Positions 53,411-63,610 of a stretch of DNA of 64,000 nt are shown piece after piece. The stretch comes from Blastobasis lacticolella. Taxonomy: Eukaryota; Arthropoda; Insecta; Lepidoptera; Blastobasidae. The number at the start of each line of letters is the position of its first letter. Within the stretch, counting starts at the first letter, position 1. The notes beneath the pieces were generated by a model. It was not told the origin of the DNA, searched no databases, and was given only the letters and a program-made list of their open reading frames with translations. The stretch is taken from NCBI GenBank assembly GCA_905147135.1, contig LR990042.1, positions 12,267,545 through 12,331,544 of the forward strand, in the 5' to 3' direction. A program made the translations under genes and the position numbers.

Positions 53411-54030
53411 GTTTATCAGTTTTCTAGCACCCATAGCACAAGCTTTGCATATTTTTTTATTTTATTATTTTATTTATCAGTTTATTTCACAGTTTAAGAG
53501 CAATTAAATACATATAAAATATGAGTACATTACGGTTGAAATGCCAATGACAAAACTGCATTTTAAAATTTTGTTATGTAGCCACTGAGCAGTTTAGCAG
53601 ATATATACCCAAATTGACAAACAAAAAGAACGATAAAAAAGAAGAATAAAACAAGGTATATACATGTACACTGGCGTGTGTGTGTTTGTGTGTGTGTGTT
53701 TTCCTAAATACAATAAAAATAAAACCCCATCACTGCGATCGGAGATATCCCAAAACGCCTTTTGTAAATTGTACACGGCTCAAATAAAAAATGTCGAGAG
53801 TAGTGGAGACGTGCCCTTCGTAAAGGCCTATGGCCCTGTTAATCGGAGAGCCTAAAGCGTAACCGCTGCGCACGCGGTATACTATAACTAAATACATACA
53901 TAAAATTCTATTCTTCATATAGGTACTGAACTGAGTTATTTTGCCGATTTCGTTACCTAGTTTGGCTGGGGTAAAGTTCTTCAAAATCATAGTCCGAACG
54001 TTAAGGATAATAAAGTGCGCTGGAAGCCTG
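53411..54030. other. AT-rich spacer with (GT)n
   Basis: A short GT-rich stretch lies at 53,674-53,700. The frames here are not recognisable. The left limit of the duplication (copy B) is close to 54,031. Confidence 0.4.
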
Positions 54031-54625
54031 GCTGGCATCTAGCCCCAAAAGTAAGCTTGTGTTTTATATGCTCGATTTATGAATGCTGACTAACCTAAGG
54101 CGCTGTCCTGATTGGCAACGGGTCGTGCGACCATGGTCGTACGAACGACGTCGCCGACCAATAGGAGACCTCAAAACCGCCCGTCGCACGACCGTTGCCG
54201 ATTAGAACAGAGCCTAATTATATCTCAGAAGGCTTGAAAATTTGCAGCGATGTATTCTGTTGTATATTTTAAATCTCTCATTATTCTTTTTCACCTATCC
54301 GCTTGAAATATTACAACCGTCTCAACATTACTGTTCCTTTGATTTTGCTACTACATCGCTGTATTTTTGTATTTTTCGTTCACTCCCGTTGACCCCAACC
54401 GTTGTAGTTGTCCCCCTATTCATTTTACTCTATCTCACCATTTTAATTTTAATGTATCTTTAAGGAACTTGAGCTAAGTCTCGTTAACTCAGCAATTAAT
54501 TTAACCAAGAAATTATTAAAAAAAGGAAATAAGTGCTGTAACTACAATTATTTATATTAATTGTAAGCCATCAATATCCTATATTCATAATTACAAAATA
54601 TTAAATATATTACTCGCTGATTATA

Positions 54626-55203
54626 CAGGGTGTCCCGTAAGTCGACGTCAAGCCGGAATCGGGTGATAGTCCAAATCATAATAGTTACTAGAAAAATAAA
54701 AAATAAAATCTAAGTCTTGAATTTTTTAAATTATAGGCATTTCTTTTTTTTCGAGAAAATGTACACCTGTGATGGTTTTTTAGCTCCTGTTGCTACAAAT
54801 CTTAACTTTTTTTCTATTTTATTTTTCTTATGTAATCCCGAATAGTGCTTATCTAACCAATTACTTAGAATTCTAAGTCAACTGCTCCAGCTTGGAAGAA
54901 AGTGTCACATTATGCCGTACAATGAATAGACAATTAATATTTCGTCCAACTTTAACGGACTGTACTGAAAAAAAAAAGTACTACGCCAGGTTGGCAAGTA
55001 GCACTAAAAGTTGACGCATTTAATAAGGATTCTAAAATGGTATAATACTTGCTACATTATTTCTTTGATTACGGGGGAAAAAAATTCTTTCAAGAAACCC
55101 AGTTTCGAAAAATTTTTCATTACCTACTAAAAATTATTCTAGTGCGTTCAAAGCTTGCCTAAGACCGAGTGAGACGGAGAGTCATTCATGAAGTGTGATC
55201 ACT
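54626..55203 (+). repeat. Left terminal inverted repeat of the mariner-like element
   Basis: Pairs with 56,733-57,311. At its inner end (55,168-55,233) there is a perfect palindrome with 31-bp arms around TCAC, so part of the repeat (AGTGAGACGGAGAGTCATTC) is present again inverted inside the element. Confidence 0.9.
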
Positions 55204-55561
55204 CACACTTCATGAATGACTCTCCGTCTCACTAGTGACGCTTTCGAGTCAAATATTCTAATGGGTGAGTGAGACAGATAGTGACGCTAATGAGTCAGAT
55301 ACAGAGAAAGTCATTTTATGAAGTGTGAGCGAGATAGATAGTGACGCCACTTTTTTAATATTGGCACACGCAATACAGATCAGTACGTTTCGCTCCTTCG
55401 TTTACTACGCATCTTTTCGTATTCGTTCGTGTTATTTCGTACTTTCGACTTTTTGCTTCGTTTATTGGACTTGTTTGTTTGCTTGTGATTTGGACAGTTT
55501 CGATCTCTTTACAACGACCTTTGCTTTCTCCTGGACTATCGTGTGATTGTGTAGTGCCACC

Positions 55562-56626
55562 ATGCCTGTGTACACCACTCAGGAATATGCCAACATGCAC
55601 TTTATTTATGGCGAATGCAGAGGGAATGCTAGTGCTGCGGCTAGACTGTATCGCGAGAGGTACCCAAATGCTGATCGTTATCCAGATCACCGAGTTTTTA
55701 CAAATGTGCACCGTCTACTCTCCACAGAAGGCATACTTCCAAACCGACCACATGGTGAAGGAAGAAGTTCCTAGCCTTACGAGGACGTAGTACTTCAAGC
55801 AGTTGAAGAAGATCCAAGTATTTCGGTACGTACAATCCAGCAAAGCACAGGAGAGCCCAAAACTATAGCTCACCGAATTTTACAAAAACATGAGCTCCAC
55901 CCATACCATGTACAGCGAGTACAAACCCTGCATCCTCAGGATTATCAACTTCGGGTTGCGTTTTGTCAAACGATGCTACAAGGACACCGGGAAGATCCGC
56001 GATTCTTAGAGAAAATTTTGTGGTCGGTTGAATCGACATTTAAAAAAGACGGTTACATGAACCTACACAACTTACACGAGTGGCACGTAGAGAATCCGAA
56101 TTTAATGAGACAAGATAGATCTCAGTATCGTTTTAAAATAAACATGTGGACCGGAATTTTAAATGGAAGAGTCATAGGACCTTTTGAGTTGCCAGAGATC
56201 TTGACTGCTGAAGTTTATTTAGATTTTTTACAAAACAGTTTACCTAGTTTACTGGAAGACGTGCCACTCAGTATTTACAGAGAGATGTGGTATCAACAAG
56301 ATGGCTGCCCAGCGCACTATGCCCGCTCAGTTAGAGCATTTCTCAATGAAGAATATCCGGGCAGATGGATAGGTCGGTCTGGTACGATCTCGTGGCCAGC
56401 CCGTTCACCGGAATTAAATCCATTAGATTTTTTTTACTGGGGAGCAGTGAAAGAGATAGTTTATTTTAAGCCAATCGAAAATGTAGCTGAGCTTCGGCAA
56501 AGAATTACGGAAACAGCTGAATTTGTCAACAACGGAAGATTTGCCCGTGTGATAATCCGATCTTTTTTAAGAAGATGTCGAGCTTGTATTGCAGTTGAAG
56601 GAAGGCAGTTTGAACATCTTTTGTAA
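55562..56626 (+). pseudogene. Mariner-like transposase (DD41D type), one stop and a changed first Asp
   Basis: ATG 55,562 in a GCCACCATGC context. Residues 1-70 match the DUF4817-type helix-turn-helix (YTTQEYANMHFIYGECRGN, AARLYRERYPNA). A TAG at 55,772-55,774 is the only stop before 56,624; codons continue in frame (PYEDVVLQAVEEDPSISVR, then a second HTH). The DDE core follows: ILWSVESTFKKDG, where the family normally has (T)DES, so the first catalytic Asp is Val; WYQQDGCPAHYA (second Asp); SPELNPLDFFYWG (third acidic residue, Asp). 41 residues separate the second and third, giving DD41D. About 354 codons. It would excise and reinsert the element at TA; this copy is inactive. Confidence 0.9.
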
Positions 56627-56732
56627 ATAATAAATCTTTGCATCTAATTGGTGTTTAATTTTAAACTTAAGGAAAATTTGTCCTAAATTTAACAAAAAGT
56701 TAGCATCTCCGACTTGAAAGCATCACTACCTG

Positions 56733-57311
56733 TCTCACTCACATTTCATGAATGACTCTCCGTCTCACTCGGTCTTAGGCAAGCTTTGAACGCACTAGAA
56801 TAATTTTTAGTAGGTAATGAAAAATTTTTCGAAACTGGGTTTCTTGAAGGAATATTTTTCCCCCGTAATCAAAGAAATAATGTAGCAAGTATTGTACCAT
56901 TTTAGAATCCTTATTAAATGCGTCAACTTTTAGTGCTACTTGCCAACCTGGCGTAGTACTTTTTTTTTCAGTACAGTCCGTTAAAGTTGGACGAAATATT
57001 AATTGTCTATTCATTGTACGGCATAATGTGACACTTTCTTCCAAGCTGGAGCAGTTGACTCAGAATTCTAAGTAAAAGGTTAGATTAGCACTATTCGGGA
57101 TTACATAAGAAAAATAAAATTGAAAAAAAGTTAAGATTTGTAGCAACAGGAGCTAAAAAACCATCACAGGGTGTACATTTTCTCGAAAAAAAAGAAATGC
57201 CTATAATTTAATAAATTCAAGACTTAGATTTTATTTTTTATTTTTTTAGTAACTATTATGATTTGGACTATCACCCGATTCCGGCTTTATGTCGACTTAC
57301 GGGACACCCTG
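56733..57311 (-). repeat. Right terminal inverted repeat of the mariner-like element
   Basis: Inverse of 54,626-55,203. Landmarks in both: CGGAATCGGGTGATAGTCC, CTTCCAAGCTGGAGCAG (or its inverse) and GCTTGCCTAAGACCGAGTG. Confidence 0.9.
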
Positions 57312-57826
57312 TATAGCTTTCTAAGGGTGTAAGAATTTATAAAATAATTTTAGTAGTATGAGTTTATCTATTACAAAGAAACAAAACGACAAATAATCAA
57401 ATATTTTCTCTTTATAATTATCTTATCTAAAATTAAGATTACAAACATGTATTACAGGTATATTCTTTGTAACTAATTAGTTAATTAATCAAAACGTGTT
57501 TTTGATTGATCGTATAAACTGTGTACTGTATCCCATTATTCAGCTTAACTCTGTCTAAAAAGTAAAGCGAGAGTGGGAAATGATAAGAATAATTGAGTTC
57601 AACAAGTAAGCAATATGATTTTGAATATAAAAGACGTCCATCTTTTACCTACTTGTTGTATACAGACGGACCGCGTCATCGTTCAATCAGTTTTGCTCAC
57701 TTGTTGGTTTCGATTAATTTTACAATATCCCAAGTCACTTTGCTTTCTAGACAGGTACTAACAACAAAGTATAAACTGCTCTCTTCATTATGGTTTATTT
57801 AACGATTAAAGTTAATAGAATCTCAC

Positions 57827-57890
57827 CAGTGGCTGCTGATATCAATAAAATGTTTTCCACTAGGGCCACCAACAGCAGTAACGCCGACAT
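57827..57890 (-). pseudogene. Paralogous exon 1 of the TIL gene (signal peptide only)
   Basis: The minus strand from ATG 57,890 reads MSALLLLVALVENILLISAA and ends GCCACTG|GTGAGA, the same donor and phase as the functional copy. A TATAAAAG box is present at 57,939-57,932. The partner exon is missing: the intron runs into the mariner-like element and then to the duplication border without a cysteine-rich frame. Either this is a stranded 5' half or it is spliced to an exon outside the window (below 54 kb no TIL frame was seen). Confidence 0.75.
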
Positions 57891-57931
57891 GGTCGCCGGC
57901 AATGTCTGGTTTTTTATAAAGAATAACACCG

Positions 57932-57939
57932 CTTTTATA
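57932..57939 (-). promoter_or_regulatory. TATA box of the duplicated exon 1
   Basis: Minus-strand TATAAAAG, 42-49 bases upstream of ATG 57,890, as in copy A at 13,496-13,503. Confidence 0.6.
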
Positions 57940-58194
57940 GATTCCTGCACTTGTATCTACATAGTTTGCTAAGAACGCCATGATGGTAAGGCAATATAAA
58001 TACATTCATTGTTTATGTCTGTTTTCGATTTCTATTGGTAGAATTAATTACTGAGCTACGTCAACGTTGTTTGTCGATGGTAAAAACATATAAATAAAAG
58101 TTTGTTTAGTCCGATTTATATAAGAGACTTTTTAAATATAGAGAAGCAAATGAGTAAAAGTATATTTAGAGAAGATATATGTTTTGTTTTTTGT

Positions 58195-58315
58195 TATACG
58201 GCAAACAAACAATCGGGCTACCTAATTGAAAGTAGTCACCGCCGCCTATAGACATCAGCAGCACCAGGGGAGTAACAAATGCGTTGCCCGCCTCTGAAAA
58301 GACCTCTAATATACC
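58195..58315 (+). repeat. Dispersed SINE-like repeat, direct copy
   Basis: Same family as 10,225-10,345: CACCGCCGCCTATAGACATC, AGCACCAGGGGAG, GCGTTGCCCGCCTCTGAAA. Part of the insertion that splits copy B's upstream flank. Confidence 0.7.
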
Positions 58316-58746
58316 ACTAGATCGAAAAGTTCCTCGGAACAATCCCCATTGTACAGCCGATAGAACACACACAGGGAGCCAAAGTCCCTTCGGTTCAAAG
58401 AGATTGGAAAGTTAGGTACCTTCTTCATGAAGGTAGCTAACTTTCCAATCTTTTTGCTTCGGTTAGCCAGTGGTTTCAACTTACTTGTTTGTATGGGATC
58501 ATCGACAATGCGTACGGCGCGTCTCTGTACGGAGTCCAGAGGATTAAGCAGATCGACAGTTTCGCCGGCCCAAAGATGGGAACAATACTCCATATGAGGC
58601 CGCACATGTGCCTTGTACAGCAGCAGGTGCGGTGCGGGTGAAGTATCCCTTGGACCGTTTAAGCTCTTCAAGATTTTTCGAAGCCAGTTTGGCCTTACCT
58701 TACAGGTGACTACGGAATTGCACGCTATCCGATATGTCGACACCAA
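58306..58746 (-). pseudogene. LINE reverse-transcriptase C-terminal fragment (LINE-M)
   Basis: Minus-strand frame of 146 codons from the region after the RT core of a Jockey/CR1-group LINE: LLLYKAHVRPHMEYCSHLW, LDSVQRRAVRIVDD, FGSLCVFYRLYNGDCSEELF. The middle has 18 extra residues produced by an inverted duplication (58,402-58,451). Both ends are truncated; non-functional. Confidence 0.8.
58402..58451. repeat. Hairpin with 22-bp arms inside LINE-M
   Basis: GATTGGAAAGTTAGGTACCTTC is followed, after a short loop (TTCAT), by its complement with one mismatch. The second arm matches the LINE reading, the first its inverse. Confidence 0.9.
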
Positions 58747-58975
58747 AGATCCCGATACTTTTTAAGAACGAAAGGGGTGTTCCTTGTTGTTTAATATTTT
58801 ATAGATTACGTAAAGCTTAACCACTGCCTCCCAAGGTAAATCGTATCGATAGAAGAAGATGCGCTTGTTTCGGCGGGTAATGACGACTTCTTGAAAATAT
58901 GACGTCTTCTTGAAATGACAACTTCTCGTGATAACTACTTTTCGAAATGACAAATTCTTTTGCCGCTACTGCAAG

Positions 58976-59765
58976 GCACTCCGCACATGACGCAACACGC
59001 GACGTAGACATGCAGGACGCATGCACGACACATGCACGACACATGCACGCGACACTGTCAACTGACGGTTTACAAAGATCATTTGGCACGTGGCCGAAAT
59101 CAGAATTAACGATGTCATCTTGTAAAGCGTCACGTTTGACAGACAGCTGGAGTTGATATTTGACACTCACGCCCTCATCCAAATGCCCAATGATCCTTGT
59201 AACTGTGATGTAATGAGAAAAGAAAAAGCTCCTTTTAAGATGAGAGAGTACAATGTCAAATATTGCGTGAAACAGATGTGCTCAAACTATATATAAAATA
59301 CCATTGCATCATAGTTTATCTTATCTTATCTTGTCGCAAATTTATAAACAAGCTATGGGTTATTTATGAGATGTTTAGTCGTGAAGGAACTTGTTTAGTT
59401 TATCTACTTTGTGCAATGAGTCACTTTTTCTTATAATCGGTGCCAGAACTGTTTACAACGTTAATTCAAGAGGTAAGTTTAATTTTTTTGATATGTGAGC
59501 CTAAGACAATATATTAAAATGTTTATTTATTTGATAGAAAACACTTTTTTTTTACAAGTTCTACTATAATTATAATTTTTTATTTACCATTTACTGTTTG
59601 TTACCCAAATTGGTCAGGCGGTCTCATTAGCCATTTAGGGGCAAACTATCGCCCTATAATTTGCACTGTAAGAGGTACCCATCACAATGAATGGTCACGG
59701 GTTTTTAACGTTAAAGTTGTATCGAAAAATGGCTTACTATACTCTATAATCTTTGCTCTCAGGGT
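58976..59765. other. Spacer with a candidate promoter and splice donor
   Basis: TATATAAAA at about 59,288-59,298 is followed 175 bases later by AATTCAAGAGGTAAGTTTAAT (donor GT near 59,472), compatible with a short non-coding first exon on the plus strand. There is no downstream coding exon I can identify. The region before it has (CATGCACGACA)n-like short repeats near 59,010-59,045. Confidence 0.3.
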
Positions 59766-60880
59766 CCTCCAGGAGTCCCATAGCAGTAGGAATCAACCAT
59801 TGCATTACGCATTTCTCAACCTGCAGAGGTCTTACGATAGTGTCCCTCGGGAGATAATTTGGTGGGCTCTGATCTCAAAGTCTGTGCCCGAAGCGTACCT
59901 ACATTAGTATTATATAGGATATGTATGCCAATACTGGAGCCGTCGTGAAAACCATCGTAGGCTATACTAATCCCTTCCCGATTACTGTAGGTGTTCACCA
60001 GGGTTCTGTGCTGAGCCCTTACTTGTTTTGCATTGTGCTCGATGTCCTCTTAGCAGAAATTCAGGACATGCCTCCTTGGCTTATTAAGTACGCTGACGAC
60101 ATTGTACTGGTGAGCAAGCTTAGGCAGGATCTTGAGACCAGAGTAAACACGTGGAAGGATGTGCTAGAAAACGGTGGTTTGAAGTTGAATGTCGCCAAAA
60201 CGGAGTATATGGCCAGCTGCAGCGTAGATCCCAAAACTGTCCTTGTAGGTAACGAAGTTGTCAATAGAACAGATAAATCTAAATACCTCGGATCTGTAAT
60301 GCACGAGTCCGGCGATATCGGCCCCGATGTCAAGTCCCGAATCTCTGCAGCTTGGGCCAAATAGCGGGAACTCACGGCAGTCACCTGTCACCCTAAAATC
60401 CCCTTAAAGCTCAGAGGGCTTATATACAAGAATATAATTAGACCGGTGGTGCTCTATGGCTGCGAGACTTGGCCAGCGCTGACAAAACACGTTCGCAACC
60501 TCCATGCCAACGAAATAAAAATGCTGCGGTGGATGGGCAGAGTTACGCGACTCTATCAAGTACGTATCGAGTACATTCGTGGCAGCCTTGGCGTGAGGGA
60601 TATCGCAGATAAGATCGAGGAGGCTCGTATACGCTGGTTTGGTCACGTGTTGCGTAAGCCTCAGGGATATGTGAGAAATAGGTGCCTGAATCTGCCGGTA
60701 TTAGGAAAGAGGCCCCGTGGGCGACCCAAGAATCGCTTCTCGGATTGACATCGCTGAGTCGAATGCGAGAGCCAACGGCTTACGACGAGAGGATGCCGAA
60801 GACTGGGCGAAGTGGAGAATATTGAGTAGGAAAGCGGACCCTGTCAGAGGCCGGGATAAGCGCTAGGACGACGACGACTA
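59766..60880 (+). mobile_element. RTE-type LINE (LINE-N), 5'-truncated
   Basis: Plus-strand second half of an RTE-clade RT to its natural stop (TAG 60,863-60,865) followed by a short (GAC)n tail, the simple-repeat end usual for RTE elements. Upstream parts (endonuclease, fingers) are missing; homology starts near 59,766. Confidence 0.88.
59790..60865 (+). pseudogene. LINE-N reverse transcriptase C-terminal half
   Basis: Blocks: QPLHYAFLNLQRSYDSVPRE (catalytic AFLDLEKAYD-like, with Asn-Leu-Gln changes), GVHQGSVLSPYLFCIVLD, PWLIKYADDIVLVSK (catalytic Asp pair), GLKLNVAKTEYM, YLGSVMHESGDI, RPVVLYGCETWPALT, IKMLRWMGRVTRLY, IRWFGHVLRKPQGY and the end block ANGLRREDAEDWAKWR. Stops or frame changes occur at about 59,905, 60,362 and 60,745. 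RTE elements have a single ORF and no ORF1. Confidence 0.88.
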
Positions 60881-61289
60881 GCTTTTTAGACTGAGCTCTT
60901 TTTATGTTGTCCCTTTCTTTTTAACAAGACGTAGCTACTTACCCAGTACCCACAGTAATTTGCTAAAATCCATTCTAACAGACGCCTTTATCTTTTTTTT
61001 TACTAGACCTGCTATAATGTTGTCGTCTAATCGTATTATTTGTACTATCTCTTTAATTTTCTTGTGTACAATGAATTGTTAAATAAATAAACAAATATTT
61101 GCGGAGTTTGTGCTTTTTAAGGGCGGCGACCCCATGTCGAATGGGTATGACCACATGCCTGTACATCTATTAATATTTAACCGTAAATCGAGGTTGGTAC
61201 CATAACTCAAATCTTTAAGTGTGTCCAGGCTCACAGCACACTCTATCATCAGATTACCTGCTTTGCATTTATATTCAGTATCTGAGATG
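60881..61289. other. AT-rich spacer
   Basis: T-rich stretch then (AATA)n near 61,078-61,100 that could be another element's tail. No gene. Confidence 0.4.
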
Positions 61290-61655
61290 TATAATGATGA
61301 GAGCGTTGGTGGCCTAATGGTTACGGGGTAAGACACGTACCCCGTGGTACCGGGTTCGAACACCAGTGCCGCTATGTACCAATGCTCTTTATAAATTATA
61401 TACATAAGTTAAACACTGACCAGTGTCCTTGCGGTGAGGGAAACACCGTGATTAAATCCACACGTTCAAGCCCCTGAATGTCGAACCATAATCCAATCTG
61501 GTCAGGTTCCCCTGGTAACAAAGTCACTGTGGTCAGATGGCAGTCGCTCCACTGTAAACGCCTGATCTGCCAAATCATGGATCAAGACGGAACCCGGGCC
61601 CTTGCGCGCGAGACCACAACCGAGACATTATTGTCAAGGTGATCATCCGAGATGT
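61290..61655 (+). mobile_element. tRNA-derived SINE, copy 3 (plus)
   Basis: Head: A-box TGGCCTAATGG and B-box GGGTTCGAACACC within about 80 bases; body shared with copies 1 and 2 (GTCAGATGGCAGTCGCTCC, CTGATCTGCCAAATCATGG, GGAACCCGGGCCCTTGCGCG). The strand is opposite to that of the other two. Confidence 0.85.
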
Positions 61656-62814
61656 ATGGTTCATTTTAAATTGTCATTGAAGGATCGGTGTTTGTGTTGA
61701 GAGGCCCACGCGGATGTAGTCGCGGGCAAGAGGTAGTATAAAATAATAATATGGATAATCGGCTGTCCTCATGACCTATCATCGCCACAGAAACCATATC
61801 CAATTAGCCAGTCCTCTGGTTTTATTCGTCATTGCTGGGGGGCTATTGGCTAACTCACTAGATAACTGAATTTGTCATATAAAAATCTTACACTACCCTA
61901 ATTTTGTAGTAGCTATGGCCAGTGGCCAATGTAGATGACGTAGTGTAGAATTATTGAATGTCAAATTTTATTTGCAACTGAGTTAGACAATAGTCCCCCC
62001 GTCATGCTACTATATGAACTAGTGTTGACGAACTTGCAGTTTCGGCTCTTAAATTATAGTTGATATAGAAAATATATGCATTAATGAAATGACACATTAT
62101 TATTATATAATTATTATATAATAATAATAATGTGTCTCATTACCCTGTCCCGACTATTTTTGATATCTACTTCTAGTGAAATAATGTACTTTCGGCATAC
62201 CATTATTTCACAAGCCGAGCAAACCAGGTGTCCGGTAATAGAGTCACTCGGTGCCCTCCCACCAACAGTAGGTACTAATAATTTTGATACCTAACTTACG
62301 TTAGTCATTTGAAAATATAAAGTGCCTTGTGATTTTCAGAATTAAATCTCTCTTATATATCTCTCTTATATCATTGTGTGTACCTGTAGCACTTACAAAA
62401 TACAATAACACCATTCACTTTAGTGTGGTGAGTAATAATTTGACGAATAGGCACACACCAGCGCGAAGAAAGAACCTGGGTTCGAACTTGTACCCAGGAT
62501 AGTGAAGGTACGAAATGTCAGCCTGTTGTTGTAATGTCCGCCATTTTGATTGAAAACATTTCACAAGTTCCTTGTTGGTGTTTTGTGTTTGTGGCAATGT
62601 TCGTGTTTCATATTTTGCGTAATTAATTGTAAAAAGTCGCAATATGCAATAAAATCCCGAGTTGGTGTTTTGCGCTGATGGTATTGTGCGCCTAATCCGG
62701 TCCATCGTTTGAGACTAAAAGCAAAGAAATCGGCCGAGAACTCAAAAAATAGCAATGATTAGAAGATCCTCCAAACCCCCAAAGCGACTCTAATCGAGCG
62801 TACCGCTAGCTTCA
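61656..62814. other. AT-rich intergenic sequence with palindrome, no gene recognised
   Basis: Besides the palindrome at 62,091-62,136, a CCTGGGTTCGAACTTGTACCC motif at 62,474 looks B-box-like on the plus strand but has no A-box partner. No supported gene. Confidence 0.4.
62091..62136. repeat. AT-rich palindrome of 46 bases
   Basis: GACACATTATTATTATATAA reads into its complement TTATATAATAATAATAATGTGTC-like end with a three-base length difference. Cruciform-prone. Confidence 0.85.
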
Positions 62815-63190
62815 AACTATTATGACTAGAAAACTATTAGTCCTAGAAGACTATAAAGAGAAATGATAGCACTTCTCGAGATCTACATTTCGGATAACAG
62901 CTGTCAAACTTAAAATAGTTGTAACTCGGAAACTAGTGGTCCTAGAATACTAGTTTCTCAAGAGAAATTATAGTACTCGTCGAGATCTACATTTCGGATG
63001 ACAGGTGTCAAACTTAAAACAGTCATAACTCGGAAACTAAAGGTCCTAGAACACTAGTTGCTAAAGGGAAATGATAGTACTCGTCGAGATCTACATTTCG
63101 GATGACAGCTGTTAAACGTGAAAAGTGTAATAACTTGGAAACTATTGATCTCAGAACTCTTGTTCCTGAAGAGTAATGATAGATCTATGC
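62815..63190. repeat. 104-bp tandem repeat, about 3.5 copies
   Basis: CGAGATCTACATTTCGGAT recurs at 62,877, 62,981 and 63,085 (spacing 104). Each unit has AACTCGGAAACTA..GGTCCTAGAA and TGACAGCTGTCAAAC. No coding. Confidence 0.93.
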
Positions 63191-63254
63191 CATTCTGTCC
63201 ATGATTCCATGTCTAAAGGAATGTAATATAAAAAATTATATTTAATGTATCAAA

Positions 63255-63610
63255 TACGGAGTATGTGTGGGGTCATCATCATAAGTAATAAAATGAGGAG
63301 TAATGTGATAAAAGTTCGTAAGGATGATGTGATGACTAGGATTGAAAGAGGTATGCTGAGATGGTTTTGACACGTGGAGAGGATGGTAGAAAAACAGCTT
63401 ACGAATGGTATCTATCGTATGAATGTGAATGGAAGGGTCGTAAAAGCGCCCAAGAAGGACATTATACTGATCAAATAAATGACCAGCTCCAAGCTCAACC
63501 GGCGAAAATGCATAAAAGGATGTATGAATGTGGAAGAGGCAAAAGAGGTGTGTTAGGATCGTAGTTTGGGGCACTCGATAGTCTCTGCCTACCCCTATGG
63601 GACACGAGCG
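63255..63610 (+). pseudogene. RTE-type LINE 3' fragment (LINE-O)
   Basis: Plus-strand remnants in two frames: TRIERGMLRWF (RWFGHVERM motif region), VEKQLTNGIYRMNVNGR, then in another frame YTDQINDQL and MHKRMYECGRGK and a degenerate ...AYPYG end near 63,585. It matches the C-terminus of RTE-clade LINEs in Lepidoptera (memory). A distinct subfamily from LINE-N. The minus-strand frame over the same region is a shadow. Confidence 0.75.

Larger units (their letters stand above)
54626..57311 (+). mobile_element. Mariner-like DNA transposon with about 575-bp inverted repeats
   Basis: 2,686 bp, flanked by TA (54,624-54,625 and 57,312-57,313), ends CAGGGTGTCCCGTAAGTCGAC and its inverse. TIRs run inward to about 55,203 and 56,733 with a few mismatches and small indels. 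TA duplication places it in the Tc1/mariner/IS630 superfamily. Copy A at about 12,848 (CTGATATAGCTTTC) is the paralogous empty site. It contains one transposase frame with few lesions. Confidence 0.93.
54031..58975. repeat. Segmental duplication, copy B (TIL gene 5' part)
   Basis: Partner of 12,186-13,925, diverged by perhaps 10-20 percent (by eye). It holds the intron, fold-back, exon 1 and TATA box, but the TIL exon is absent: sequence before 54,031 has no ten-cysteine frame. Two insertions relative to copy A: the mariner-like element at 54,626-57,311 and about 630 bp at about 58,167-58,798 that carries a dispersed repeat and a LINE fragment. Confidence 0.85.

Noticed and set aside
62440..62500. 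Possible tRNA gene near a GGGTTCGAAC motif
   Set aside because: Only the B-box-like half is present; no A-box or acceptor stem could be found at tRNA spacing.
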